Shown here in pieces: positions 22,141-35,779 of a DNA stretch of 64,000 bases. The notes beneath the pieces are model-generated. The model saw nothing but the letters and a program-made list of their open reading frames with translations. It was not told the DNA's origin and ran no database searches. Where the stretch lies: positions 20,200,969 through 20,264,968 of the forward strand of contig JAKTNV010000004.1 of assembly GCA_022747635.1 (NCBI GenBank), given 5' to 3'. A program made the translations under genes and the position numbers. Position 1 is the first letter of the stretch. The number at the start of each line of letters is the position of its first letter. The DNA comes from Hetaerina americana. Its lineage: Eukaryota; Arthropoda; Insecta; Odonata; Calopterygidae.

Positions 22141-23180
22141 TAGAGTTTGGCACAATACTTGTATTGTCTCACCAAATCGCGGATGGCCATTATGGTGGAA
22201 ATAAGGAAATTAACTTTTACGGTCATAAATTATGCTGTCTTAGCTTTGAGATCCTGTATCATCAGTCAGTAGTATCCTTTGTATATGATGAGTAAATTAC
22301 TCTTAGCTAGGAGTAGTGCAATGTTTTTAACTTGTTACTTCTGCAGCCTTTACTGTAACAGGTATACTGGCTCGATTTTCCGTAATATGAACCTTGTGTA
22401 TGTTTTGAAACATTGTATATTTTACGCTTAAAAACCATAAATTGATGTTTCAAGAAGCCTATAATTTCCAAAATCAAGTCTAATAATATTTTTTCAAATC
22501 TTTGGCGTGATGGTTTTATTTGAGGGGAACTGGACTTGTTGCCGACCTTGCGAAGTAATTGATGACTCTGTTCTGAGAAATGATGCCTCACATGAAAATC
22601 ACGTTTCTGTAGCTAATCGAATGTGTAATAAATTGCTCCACATAAGAGAATTTAAGTGGACAAATGATGCGCTCAAAATTATGAGCGCAAGTTTTGTTTC
22701 AAGGACGGAGCTGCTTGAGAGTGAATGCAAATACCAAACACTGACTTCCATCGACCATACCTTGGTTTCTGTACGAATTCCTAGTGTATTCCCTCGATAA
22801 ACGCGCTAGGATTCCATTTAACTATAAAGCGTCCTTTTGACTCTTGCCTGGGAAGAGGTAAGTTCTCGGCTTGGCATTTTTAATTTTATCTTTATTTGGC
22901 CCGAGGTGTGACATATTCGTAGTATAAGTTAGAGGGTAAAAGCAAAATGAAGCAAAGATAAAAATAAAAGTCCATTCCAATGAATGAACATTGACACAAA
23001 TACTCCATTTCGACCCACGTTTTGTTTCGGTTTTGCAATCGTGAACTGATTCCATCATAAATTCACATGAATCTCTCAAAAGGACTCGGGCACAACATTT
23101 TACTTTTATTTTTCCCTTCGAAACAACTCGAGCGGGTCATTTTTTCCCCTTTCTGAATTACATTTGCCTCCCTCATCTAT
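22140..23180. other. Non-coding stretch
   Basis: An unrecognised 97-codon plus-strand frame lies at 22507-22800 and a donor-like GAGGTAAGT at about 22855. Frame and donor do not connect into a supported exon. Confidence 0.4.
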
Positions 23181-23189
23181 TTTCCCTTC

Positions 23190-23880
23190 ATTATGCCTTC
23201 GCATTTGGATTTACGCTCTCCGGCGCTGCGTAGTAGCCTCATGGGGGCTGGACTCGTGACGAAACGAGCTCCATTTTTACACAATAGCCCGACTCGAACT
23301 GAGCAATCAGTGCGCGTTAGGCCGTCGAAACGAAAGACAATCGACGTTTACCTCGCCCGCCATTATTCATGCGCCGTTCCTTCGATCGCTGGGGTCATTG
23401 GGGAGGAGGCGGCGGAACGGGGCGGATCGTAGTTGTTGCGGGGGCGGAGCATGGATTTGAGGGGGCATCCAGGGGGGGAGTGTGTCGCATTCTCACCCAT
23501 TCACGAGTTTCTTGCTCGTAACCTTGATTTTTAGGTCCTCAGGCAGGAAGGTACGGAGTATTCGTGCATGGGAGTGGGGGGCGATGCTGAGGTTTACATA
23601 TTTCATCCATCTTGCGACGTAGTAAATCATAGGCAATCTGGGAAATACACTAATCGAGGGAGAGTCCTCCAAGCGAGTACCCGTCGGAACACACCCTCAG
23701 TCTGCGGTCGTCCCGGCGCCTCCTCCTGGGAAAAATCGGTCGAGGATCTGCGTGTAAGATCTCTCATGCGCCACATATCCACCCTGTAAACCCTCCCCTC
23801 CCGCTACTCATCCCTCCCCTCGCCCTACCTCCGCCCTCTACTCTCCTACCCTACCGAAGCGCTCTTCAAGTTTCTCAATA
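23190..23880. other. GC-rich patches with pyrimidine-rich end
   Basis: CpG-rich at 23200-23470 and 23690-23760, C/T-rich at 23790-23870. Short plus-strand frames have no recognisable product. Confidence 0.45.
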
Positions 23881-26800
23881 CCCGCAATCGGTCTTCCTTC
23901 TATAGCCTTGCCTCAGGCCGATGCGTTACTGTTGTTACTTCTGTGTTTACGGCATACTATTTGCCGGAACGGAATGTCTCGATCTGCTCGCGCCAATGGG
24001 TAGTTAAGTGTTAGGTTACGGGCTGGTTTACCGTTTAGAGAGGGGCTTCCGAGTCGCTGAGTATAATGAGCCCTCAACTTACCTGATGTAGGTAAACATT
24101 ACCCCATGGGGTAAAGTGGTGCCAGTCGACGATGCGAACTGCAGTATAGTTCGTATTTACCTGCAAAGAAAGGAGAAATCCGTAAGTGACGCAAGGATAT
24201 TGATGACAAACAGCTTTAAACGTTATTTGTTATACCGAGTAAATCATAATGTACACAACAAATTAAGCTAAGGGCATATGTGCCGTGAAACATTATAGGA
24301 GCTTCGTAATCCATAACTTTGCTTAGAGAATACATATGCGGTATATGAGATATTTATTAGTGTATCCAGTTTTTTAACTAATTTATTCAATGGCAATAAA
24401 GCGTGAAAACTGACCGAATTAGTTGAGAAATACGTTTACAGAAAAGTTCTATAGCGTTAGATAGTGAGTGGCCGTAAGTGCACGTGACACTATTTAGGGA
24501 AAGATTCCTAAATAAATGGCGATGACATTAGCTGTGCTTGAAACAAATGTATTAGGTAGGAATTGTTTAATAGGTGCGATAGAGTCAATCTAATATGTTT
24601 TTATGAACTTGCGACCAATATAATATTAGTGCACCTCCACTTCTACTCTTGCCTGCTCTTCTTTATTCGCCGCTCTTAAATCAAATGCCGTTCCTCATTA
24701 CCAAACAAGCGACCTTTTCGCTTTGAGTCAGCCCGCACGTGACCCAAAGCGGCCTCTTTAAGTGTTGACTGGCGGTATCATTCCGCCCCCCCCCCTCATC
24801 ATTCCCTTACGTATCCCCTTATCGTCCTCGCCGAGCACTTAAAGATGACTGCGAAATGTGGCCAGGTGATGAGGCGCAATGGGTCTCGGATGTTAAATTG
24901 TGGCGCCCTTTATCGCCTGTCTTCATGGTGATCCCTGTTTCCCCCGCGTAGCACCCGCTTTGAATGCCTTGGAAATGATAGACTTCGTGACTTTCTCCAA
25001 CTAGTGAGGGCACCTGAGCGCCTTTAAAACAGCTTGAAATTATGTCATGCGTTGAAGCTGCATGCCAAGTCAAATTGTTGACTTCCTCGCTTCCTTTGGG
25101 TTTGTTAACTCTCGCGAAAGTGGGCATACCAAATAGACATATTCGATATTAAACCTTTTTAACTGTTCCCAATTTTCCTCCCCACTGCGAGATCGTTATT
25201 CTGGTGGTTGATAGTCATAATTTGCTACAACGACTGCCGTTTCCTCAAATTCCCTGTGCTCCTAGCGATAGAGTAGTCACTCGTTTTTATCGTAAGCTGA
25301 AGGATCGTCCTACAGCATGAATTCAGGAATGGATTGATTCATTTTCCTCTTTCATTTGTGCTTACACTTCAGAAATTTTCCCCGTGAGATTCGATTTTAT
25401 TAAACACACGACAAAGAAATATCTACAAGATTCTTTTTTTTCCTTCTATCCCGGTTTTCTTGCCAAGGTATTTCGTGGTTCCTTAGCGGTTTGAAATATT
25501 CCCAGGAAAGTTTTAGGGTAGCACGTTTATGAGTACACTTCACGTAAAGCTAACCATGCCATCTGGTTGGATTTGAAATTCAGAATCGAGGACTTGCGCA
25601 GGTTTTTTAGGTGTCTGATATCTTTTGGCCGGATTGCTATATTTTATTGCGGTAGAATGACTTTCGCCGGAAATTGCTGGCTATGTTAATATCTCTGTTT
25701 ACTAATAAGGGCTATTGGGCTCTTTGTATTGCTGGTATATTGCTATGGTTTATTATTTGTGAATCGCCCATTCATTACCGCTTTTCACTCATTTTGTCCC
25801 CGTTTAAAGGTGGTTGTTACTGAATGTGATGTTAGCGGTGTGTTCAAGGAAAAGATAAAAAAATGTGTGCTTCCATCTTCAAGGTTATGTGTATCAGACC
25901 GACATAATACGCAGGAATTTAATTTATTCTCATCTTTCTGATGTGCCCAAAGGCATGGATATTTATTATTTTACATCGTGTTAGATGCTGGCTTTGTACG
26001 TGGATTCATTTCTCTGCCTGTTCGAACGCCCCGAGCGTCTCGAAAAAGTCGATGAGATAATGTCTCCGTAGCTATCGATTAAAGATTTTTGAATGAATAA
26101 TATTCCCTCCGTAATTTCACGGTAAATTCGACTGCGATTTCGTCTCCGTCCTCTCTGGGTCAGGGTGCCCTAATTTTCTTCCGATTTAATGAGCGGCTCG
26201 AGTTCCGAAGGTTACTTCACATCTCGAGAGTAGATGCGCTGGCATCTGTACCCACGAACGTATCTGTGGGAATCTTGGCATTTGATGACTTGCAAATCCT
26301 TCAAAGTTTAAAATTCTTTGTTTTAGCAGCGATTGTTGGAGGTGCACGCCGTATTTTGAAATCTCTTACGCCCGCCTCCAAGATCAGGATGCACAGGTGT
26401 GAATTAGGGAAATTAAGGAAAGGTAACGGCAAATTGTTACGTACACACTATGGCGTCTTATAAAAGGCGTCAAAAGATCAATTTTTAAGAGGTAGTGGAC
26501 GTCCGAAGTCAGTGTTTATCTAGTCTCCTTGTTTGACTTCATCTTTATTTGAAAACAAATGAGTCAAACCGATTTCATTCTTGTTTACCTTTTTTCTTAT
26601 ATTTATTTTAAAGTTTATCGCACTATTTCTGCGAGTCGTTTAACTGGCCCTTCATGTTTTTGGAAGAATGGTGTGAATATTTTGGGAATTGTAAATCGAC
26701 TTGTTTTGAAACAGGTGCAAAATGATGGAAAGATATCTGTACGTTTTTTATATTAATTAGTCCTTAGACAATTTACAAATATATGATAAACAGGTCATAT

Positions 26801-27955
26801 CTACTCTGAACTTGGAAGGTTTTCTACTGTCGGAAGTCGTAATATCCGTTGTACCGTTGCACTTGGCAGCCTCCAATGATGTTTGATTTTAGAAGCCTTG
26901 TGAATTGAACCGAGCCTAAACTAGGTCATTGTGGTGGTTTCTTCCACTAAACCGCGCCCATTTTCGGCTGTGGAGTGTTCGGAGGATGTGGAATACGAAG
27001 GGAGTCGACCGTGGCCTTTCAAGTGTAAGCAAAATTAACGGAATGCTCTGCTATAATGCCTAAAGGGAAAGCGGCATGAGTTTTATCTCACCTTTAGCTG
27101 CGTCCCTGGCCTGTGTTTCTCGTCTTGTTTCGCATCAAACCAATCAATCGGTGCCAATGAAAATTTTCATGTCCATACTCGTACTCTATTAGCCTGTCTT
27201 CCTATTTATTTCAGATAAAGGTAACAAAGTTGACGGAAAAAGAATAACTGGCCATGCTCTTTGATATCAAGTTTTACAGTATTCTCCTGGGACTCCTTAT
27301 TGTGACGTAGATCGCTTTCTCTGAACCAGCCGGGGAATATCGGATATTATGGAACGTCTCTACGTTTTAGATTAACTGTCGTTGTTTTGTTTCATTTCAG
27401 CAATCACAAATTGAAACCTCAATGAAAAATAAATATTATCAACGGTAACAGTGTTTGATAAAAACATTTTAAATTTATAATTTTAGTTGTAAAATATTTT
27501 GAAGTTATGAAATTTCAGAGTTAAATGTCTTTTTTTAAATCTCCATTGGCTGATCTTCTAGCTGGACTTTTGTATTATATACAGTTCTGTGTCTATAATA
27601 ATGAAAATCATTTATGTGCGGTGTTTTAGTGAAAATATAACTGTAAAATGACACATAATATTTTATAACCTTCAACGTGTAGATAGTAAATTTATAAGGA
27701 AGATCAGTATAAAATTTTAGTCGGGGGAGTGGTTAATCCGGAACTGAATCTTTGACTTGTGTCTAGTTACACTAATATGTAAAATTTGCAGTAAAAAGTT
27801 TGCGATGAAATTATTTTACGGATGACAACCTGCACTGCTTTCATTTAGTTTCGGGTTGAATTAAGCTCTTTCCTCATCTCTAACACTGCCCTTCTCCCTC
27901 TCTTAACGTTTCCTTCTCATCCATCTGTCGGTTGCTTCCCCTGCCTCTTGTAAAG
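23880..27955. other. Long AT-rich non-coding stretch
   Basis: No supported gene. A 102-codon minus-strand frame at 24819-25127 is less repetitive than most but matches no family I know. A C-run lies at 24785-24795. Confidence 0.5.
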
Positions 27956-30340
27956 CGCTGGGACTCTGAGTGAAGTTTTGCGTCACCTCGTCAGTGACTT
28001 GCAAGGTGAGCCGTGTGCGCCCGGTAACTCCCACGGAGACGTGGGTGCCAGAAATGCGAAGTTACACCGCCGCATGGGTGCACCCACGGGGAAATGCATT
28101 AACGCCGTGAATCTGGATATCATCCCATCATCCAGCTCATGTCCCCGGAGTGTTTGTTGGTCTCCCTTTTAAGAATGTCTTCGTGACTCGGGAGGTATTC
28201 ATGAGAGGGTTGGAGCTTCGGTATGAGGAGCGTATTTTTCCAGCCGGCATCGTCAGAAGGCGTCGAGAGCGAAGGCGTTCAAAAAATGGTATTCGAGTGC
28301 GGTTGTTATGTATTCAGTGCTCACTCCTCTCCGCGCTCTCCACTCTAATTCCCCGCGCTCGCCTTTCTCTATTTGCCTTTGAGTCTTTGTTAGAGTGGCC
28401 TCGCCATGAACGTCCTTGCCCGTCAACGACCTCACCCGTCACCGACGACAAACACATTCATTTCTCAATTGACTGTGCATAACGGAGACTAATAATTAAT
28501 CTCCATTGCAGTACAGCCGGACATGGATTGCCTTTGACCAGTTTACGCCCTGTCCGCCGTTCTCGGTCTAATTATTTGCAGTCGAAGGACCGACAAAAAT
28601 CAAACGAGTCAGCGAAATGACGAGTTCCCGGCGGTCAAAAATTTCCGTTCGGGTTGTCGATGACGGCGTGTCCTTGAGGGTTATTACATATGTGATCTGA
28701 AGGTGAAAACAGGTGCAGTTTGAGCTTTCGAACCAATTCGACTATAAAACGGCGAATTCAGAGCGTATCGTTTCGAAGGTTACAAGTATGATAAAGCCAT
28801 GGCATCGAGTGAATTTACCTTTGATTTAGCATAACATTAACTTAATATCAGTATTAAATTAAATGCTAAATTCCCAGTCCTTTTAAATTCGGAGAGAATT
28901 GTAATGCGATGCAATCAAAATGACTGGATTGCTTACAATTACCTTATCTTCTTTACTATGAATATATCTTCACGCCGAAGATTTGATTAATTCTCTCAGG
29001 CTACCCCTTCCTGAATGACGTTTGACTCAGATAGAATGCAAAGTATATTCGTAATTGTCGGTCAATTCTTCGATGATGGACCACCTTTCCTCTTTTGGTA
29101 AATAAAAATATTGGTGTTTCATAAAAACTACTCATGCGGATTTAACTTTTTCTTTAGTGTATTTTTCTCATGGAGATAAAAATGTTTTTGTCTGTCCTCA
29201 ACCTTCTCCCTTATTTAAATATTTAAACATTTTCATTATCATTCCGAGATATTTAAGCACCATTTTCTTTATTTCAAAAACTCTTTTGTGCGTATAATTT
29301 GTAAATTTTCGCAGCAAGATAGTAGCTCTCATAGTTGAATTTGTTGCTGCACCAGATATCCTTTGTAATTTAATTAGAATACCTTTAATAAGCAATTATA
29401 AGATCACTAGAAATATGAAGCGTCCTTTTAGCCATAGCTATTGCTCAATTTAAAGTTGATAGAATACGTTTTAGTAATAAGGCTTTCTATCCGCTATTTG
29501 CTTTCTTGACTGATTCGATATAAAAACTCACCTCTTGAAATGGGTATTTTGTTGAATGGAGTCCTTGAAAGGTCGTGATTTTAATATTAACATGATGATT
29601 TAGGTTTGCTGTTTACTCAATGTGTTTCATATTTACCGCGTGTGCCATTTAATTTTCCAACCCAGGTCTGTAGGCATGTTGGAAAGTTAACTAAAAGGAG
29701 TATAGATAAATGATTTCTTCGCAATAAATACTATTTCTAAGATAGAGTGAGTGGTTTCACATAAAATTGCCTCAAGCAAAGCCAAAAAAACTGCTAGCGT
29801 TCTTTTTTTTTACCTTGATCCCCTCGGATCGAGGCGCGGCCGGATTTGCTTTCCATAGGAACGCCCTTCACCGCTGGAAGCGCCGCCGTTCGAGATTCGT
29901 CACAAACTATTCTTTATCTTGCGCACCTGTCTGCCCCCATATTTCTTTGGATTAATTGAATAACTGTTATATTTTTTTACATCTGTCGTTTTCTTATTAC
30001 CCTAACACCTCGTTATTACTCATTTCCGAGGGAAATAAGCTCTCTGCTCCGTTCCATGCTCTCTCACCTTACATTTCACGGGCAAACGAGACGCCGGACG
30101 ATAGATAATACTATCTGGGCACTCACGTCTGTCGCTCGGCCAAAATTCCGCACGATTTATTTCTCCCGGTCAGGTGGCTAATTACGTGTTGTTGGACTTT
30201 TGGGGGCGTCCGGCGGTTTCAGATGAGCGCCGGTGTGTTCGTGTGTTCTCCAGCTAACGAAGGGGTCCTTCGAAAGCGCTGCCCTTACACTTTCCTCCGG
30301 TCCTTGGGGAAACCGGCCACTTTGACCGCCCCAACACAAT
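27955..30340. other. Non-coding stretch with a GC-rich start
   Basis: 28000-28110 and 28240-28440 are CpG-containing. A TATAAAA word at 28743-28749 lacks supporting start-site context. The rest is AT-rich with nothing recognisable. Confidence 0.45.
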
Positions 30341-30352
30341 GTGGACTGCCGT

Positions 30353-30655
30353 CGGGACGGGGAAGGAGATAAAAGTGAGGAATAAAAAGGACGGGACAAC
30401 GAAGGAGAGACAGGGAGAGAGAGGGGGGGGGAGAAAAACCTAAGGTGGAGTCCCTTAGCAGTAATTTTCGCGATATACTACCGGGCGGCCTTGCGCCAGT
30501 AACGGAACGAATGGAGTGGTAAAGTTGGGAAGAAAGGTGGGAGAGAAGAGGGAAAGAGAGGGAAGAGGAAGACAGAAGAGAGATAGAGAGAGGAAGATGA
30601 AGTGAGAGGTTTGAGGGAGATGGATGAGGGTGGGGGAACTTGGGAGGAGTCGAGG
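30353..30655. repeat. Polypurine (GAGAG-rich) tract
   Basis: Two strongly G/A-rich runs on the plus strand, 30353-30440 and 30510-30655, with many GAGAG words of the type bound by GAGA factor in insects. The segment 30541-30600 is almost pure purine and could form triplex DNA. Confidence 0.6.
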
Positions 30656-31010
30656 CCTGCAGTCCCCCTTCTTGATCTCCTCGCTCCCTTCTCGCCCCGC
30701 CCCTCCTCCGATTCAGATCTCCCGTCTTCGCCCTTCTCATCTCTCCTCTCCTCATACAGTTGACCCATGTACTTTTCCTCCAGTTTCCCCTGGCGTTGGT
30801 CACTCCCTTATCCCCCGCCGCTCCGTCTCTCCTCCGTAGCCGTATCGGTGGCGGTCAGCCCGTTCTCCTTCAGACTTCGGGTCCCTGTAACCTCCTCGTC
30901 CTCGGCAATTTTTTTTCTCTTTCCTTTTCGTTCTCCTCCACAAGTTTTGTTTGGTTTTTGTATTCGGGAACCTCCCATTACTCTCTCTTTCTCTCTCTCT
31001 CATTCTTCCA
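30656..31010. repeat. Polypyrimidine tract following the purine tract
   Basis: The bias inverts at about 30656 and the plus strand becomes C/T-rich to about 31010. Long open frames on both strands here follow from that bias. Confidence 0.6.
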
Positions 31011-31500
31011 CCGAACGTAGTGTGGAAGGGATAATTTTCTGCGGAGACAAGAGGAGGCCTTTTTAAGAGTCCTTTTTCTTCTCAGCCAAAGTCGTTTGCT
31101 GCGTCGGGTTACGAGAAGGAATTGAGTTCGGTTTCCTCGAGCCACGTTGCCATGTTGTAGTGTCGTTTCGACGGGGATAGTTTGTGTTACATTTTGTCCT
31201 TCCTTGTGCTCTTGCCAGTTTCGTTTTTCATGCGCTGCGAAGAAGTTGCCCGCTCTCTGCGGTTAAAGAGTTTTGGTTTTTTCCCCAAATCGTTTTTCGC
31301 ATTTAAATTCCTTGAAATGTTCCAAGCATAAAATAAAAACTTACTCGTGTCCTTTATAGTCTTTTTAGTTTTGCGAAGCCATCTTTGAACGCCGTGGCCT
31401 TTTTTTGACACCGTGCAGTTAAGTTATAAAACTTAAAGGAGAAGGAAAAAATCGAATAAAAGTAATTGACAGCTCTAAGCTTCAACTTCTTACACTTACG

Positions 31501-31584
31501 GAAGACTTTTAAAGTTCAATTTTATTGAACTATTGAAAGTTCAAAAAAACTTCTGAAACTATTCAAAGTTCATTACTTCTAAAA
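31501..31584. repeat. Minisatellite, three units of about 26-30 bp
   Basis: Units start at 31501, 31527 and 31555. Each carries the core AAAGTTCA preceded by ACTATT or a close variant. The units are diverged, so this is an old local duplication. Confidence 0.65.
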
Positions 31585-31589
31585 AATAT

Positions 31590-34500
31590 TCCTCGTGTGC
31601 GCATTTTTCGAGACATCACCTTGAATAAATACTTCTAGTGATTTAATATTACCATGTGCATAATCGTGTGCTCTAATTTTGATAAGTAAGTCGCTGAAGT
31701 GGTAGTTGTTCATTTGGGTGATACCAAGTTCTCAGATACCTTTATTAATTATTGCGATAAATAGTATTTTTGTCGTGTGTATGACTCCAGATAAGAAACA
31801 TATGGAAGGCTCATCACTTTACTAAGCATTCACCATATTATAGGCGGCTGAAATTTTTAATGAAAATTTGTTTTGATGGATGACATTGAGTTAATTTTCC
31901 CTTCCAGTTGATGACTAGAACTCACGCAGATTCGGTAGTCTTTCGTTCCGTACTCGTTTCAGTTGTATATGCTGCAGGCTCATGAGCTTGCGATGTTGAA
32001 AAGTGTCTCGGTCGTTTTACTCAACCCCTTCCCTCAGAGCCAACGGGAAAACGTTTCTCTGCTACCGCGGCTGAATCATGCGACCAAAAAAATGAACCCG
32101 ATGCATGCTTTGCCGTCCCGTTCTAGTTTTCGCAGCTTCTGTGTGAGATCCATCGTAAGACACTGACGGGAAAGGTTAGGGAAAAAACAGATTGGCTGAA
32201 AATGGATTGTTTATTATTTTATCGTTTTCGATTAGTTCCCTTGAAATCTGTGCGTGAATGACTTGGCAGACTCTTACTTCAGCTAGTACGTCGGTAGTGT
32301 ATCTTCGGAGTACAGAGAATTAATATAATATTTCAAAGTTGAATGCCTCAATGCCTGAATGTGCAGATTATAAATAAGAAATTTTCTAAATGTCAAATTT
32401 TATTTATTTATCCCGCGATTTGCAAATAATAAAAAATTAAAGGAAAGTCATAAAACATGGAAAATCATGACAAAACTCGTCTCCTCCAATGAAAACTGTC
32501 TCTTTTAATAGACCGAGACAGGATAGCTGTACTGCTTACTGACACTTTAAAGGTTCCTTCGTAAATATCTTGTTCATGTAAGTGGCTAATGTAAAATGTT
32601 TTTGGGGATGTTAACAATCGATTAACGTGAAGTGTGTCGTTAGCTTACGTATCCTGGTTGAATTACTCGTCATAAGATTTACTTCCTTTTGAACTCAATA
32701 TTGTCGCGATTGATGCCAAAAGGTTTTAAGGTTGTTTCGTTCCAACTGCCAACTTTCATCCGTGAACCTTGGCATTTGTTGGGTGGACTGTTGATCTATG
32801 TTTGAATTTCCAGTCAGTATAAACGTTACAAATTCCTTTACGGTCGAGAAACAGAATACTTCTCGTGCGCTATAATGTCGTCAAAAACGGAAATAGTTAG
32901 TATTTGGCCTGGTTAATTAGAAACGCAATAGCTGCTAACTTATTGTGTTATCTTTTGTTTGATTCCCACAAATTGTTTCATTTTGCCCTAAGATACTCTC
33001 ATCATTGTACATAGTCGATTGCACTAATCGATGTGTGACTCAGGATCTAAAATAAAATACCGTTAGCGATTGTTCCCGCAGTCAACGATGGTAGTTGCTT
33101 TAGGGGATTGAATTGGAGACTAACACACATTGAGCGTCCGAGTTTGATTCTTAATAATGACATTTTTCAGTTGTAATCCTGCGGCCAAATTCCAAATCAA
33201 TAAAAAATATGTTGTATTTTAAAGTATTACGTGACTTCGGTGAACCAGGCTATGAAATTAGGGGCCTTTTTGCACGAGTTGGCCATTGCGAATGCTGTGC
33301 TGCTCTCCTACCCAAATCACCACCTGTATTCTTTGAATTCCCAAGTTGCCCTCCTATCTCGAGTACTGTAAGACTTTCAAAATTAGTACCAGCCTTAACT
33401 AATAATTTTATCTCCTCAAGGATGATAACCGAGCAAATATGCTTTACTTTTTGTGCGCAGAACGGCGTTGCTTCTTCGATAATGTTAAAAATAGAAGTCG
33501 AAAACCATCCTTGGGGATCCATTCCAAGATGGCCGAAGGTTAATTTGCGACGAGTTTGGAAGTATAATTCGCTAATTCGCTCGAATCCATTGTTCTTCTG
33601 AATGAGAATCGTTGTAGTTATTCGAGGTTACTAGGTGTCTCTGCAATGCGATTGACTGAAGATATGTGCATGAAGTGGTGCGAGGACTAGGGCGTGTTCA
33701 ACAACTGATAAAGGGTGGGAATTAGTTAATTTTATTGTTCACATATTCAGTGAAAATCATCAAAGGAGTTTTCATTGTTTCCTTTGATCGATTTTTGCTT
33801 GTCAGCGGTCAGTCATTGTGATTTAGGTAACTACATTGGGGTGGTGCATGTCAACTTTGCAGCTCCTTTAGCTCTGTGTATTTCCACCTCTACGCTCCGA
33901 ACACTCCTGAAAGTAAATATGATTGGGCAGAGCTATTTTTCGGTCGATGGGAAAGATTATGGAACATAAACGTAAACATATGGGACGTATATTCAGTAGA
34001 AGAGAAATCCTTAAGGGTAAAAAATGAGGGCATCGCTATGTTATAAATTGCTCGCCATTTTTCACCAATTCACGTTCTTTTTTGCTATTTTCCGCATGTA
34101 GTTTTTTTTTATTTTTCCCTTGACGACTCCATTTACGAAATCTTCAACCTGATTTTCACCTTGAATTTTTAGGTTACTAAGAAAATAATGGGCCTAGGTG
34201 GTAGGTTTTCTTTGCCATAATGGAGGCAACTTGTTTGGTATGATCTGAAGATTTTTTGTTTATTTCATATTTATTTATGCTATCAGTGGCTGAAAAATAA
34301 TTAAGTATATAAGCCTTAGGAATGAATAAATAGAGAAATAAATAAATAGGTTCCCACATGCTTTTGAACTTTGCGGGGCATTCTCAGCCGCCCTTTTCTC
34401 TATCTCTTCCCAAGTTCCCCTTTTCTTTGTATTTGTACTGGCTGTCTGTTGATATACATTTATAATCTACATATTTATATCCTTTCGATCTAAATGTGGT

Positions 34501-35490
34501 ATCAGTCAATGGGTGGAGTTATGCTGTGTATATAAAGTTACATATTCACAATATTTTTTGGAGTCAAGCTTGCATAAAGGAGCGGCTCACTTTTTTTTCT
34601 TCGTGTTGAAACAACATAACTATCTAAGCGTTTTTTTCACTAAATTTATTGCTTACAAAGGGTAAAATTGTTTTTATTTTCGAAGATGTAACATTTTTGC
34701 CAATTTAAGCTGGAAAAGATTTGCGTTATCCATGAGATTCGATGCTCCTCCGTCTTAAATGGATGCGTGGTTATTCTTCCTTCTGTCATGTAATATGCAA
34801 GTTGACCATTTAAATTAACCCTGCATTTGCAATTTAATGTCTCTTAAAGCTAATAATAAATACGGAAAAAGAAACGTTCCACCAAATGTTCGAATGGCTT
34901 GAAACCATGTTCTCATCTTCATACCTCTCCCTCCGCTCAGCCAGAGTAGCGGATAAAAATGGTACAGCCGCTCTCCCGCCCGCCCTCGTCCCCGCGGATC
35001 GGGGATCATTTTACCAGTCGTGTGTCTTTTATAAGCTACGCACGCAACATCCCATTCGAGCTTTAAGCTTCGCAACCTCGTGTCGCGTCGCCTTACGGTG
35101 CCTAGCGCTCTAATCAGTGCGCCTCCCCGCCGTAATCATATTGTAATGTGCGTCTCGAGTTCACCCGCCCTCTGCTTTGACCTCAATTAATTCAGAGATC
35201 CATGAGAAAGACTGCTCTTGTCATGCGACCGGTGTTTTGATACCCCAACCATCAGTGTGTCATTGAGTCAGTGGCCGCAGGCAGTTTATATTCGGTCACT
35301 GTCCTATTTCAACATCCCCTCTCCACCAGCTCTCCACCTTGACGTGTCTACTAGCCTTTTGGTTTTCCAACTACAGTCGTAATCGGCATGATTTCGCGAA
35401 CTAGTAATATGAATGGCGTTTCGTGGTAATGAAATATTATATTTTTATCCCAAATTTATGTTATCCGATATTTTTAAGGTTTGTATATCC
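31590..35490. other. Long non-coding stretch
   Basis: AT-rich, with a CpG-containing patch at 34960-35130. Overlapping unrecognised frames at 33209-33601 (plus) and 33250-33522 (minus) cannot be called genes. Confidence 0.5.
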
Positions 35491-35495
35491 TCCGT

Positions 35496-35760
35496 GGGTC
35501 GCGGTAGTCCAGTGGGTAGAGCGTTGGACTGCTCACCGGAGGGTCACGGGTTCCATTCCCGGGCAAGGCACTCTGGGCACCTGCAGCTCCACCCAAGCTA
35601 TGTGATTTTTCGGGTACCAGGTCTTCCTGGGAAACCATAACCGGCACAGGGAAAGGAACTGGCCCCCCTAGCCTGATGTGTGAATTTCACACGCCGTCGT
35701 GCTTAGTACTGGGAGAACTCTACCATCACCTACTAAACCGACCTTCGGGTTGATTACTGT
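35496..35760 (+). mobile_element. tRNA-derived SINE
   Basis: An A box (TAGTCCAGTGGG, 35505-35516) and a B box (GGTTCCATTCC, 35549-35559) lie 32 bases apart in a tRNA-like head that starts near 35496. A body of about 200 bases follows, containing a GTGTGAA/TTCACAC palindrome at 35678-35692. No acceptor-stem pairing is visible, which excludes a tRNA gene. No target duplication was identified, so the ends are approximate. The B box departs from consensus by one base (C for G). Confidence 0.82.
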
Positions 35761-35779
35761 GTTTATGGTTTTATATTCT

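Noticed and set aside
23288..23302. B-box-like word on the minus strand
   Set aside because: No A box or acceptor stem.
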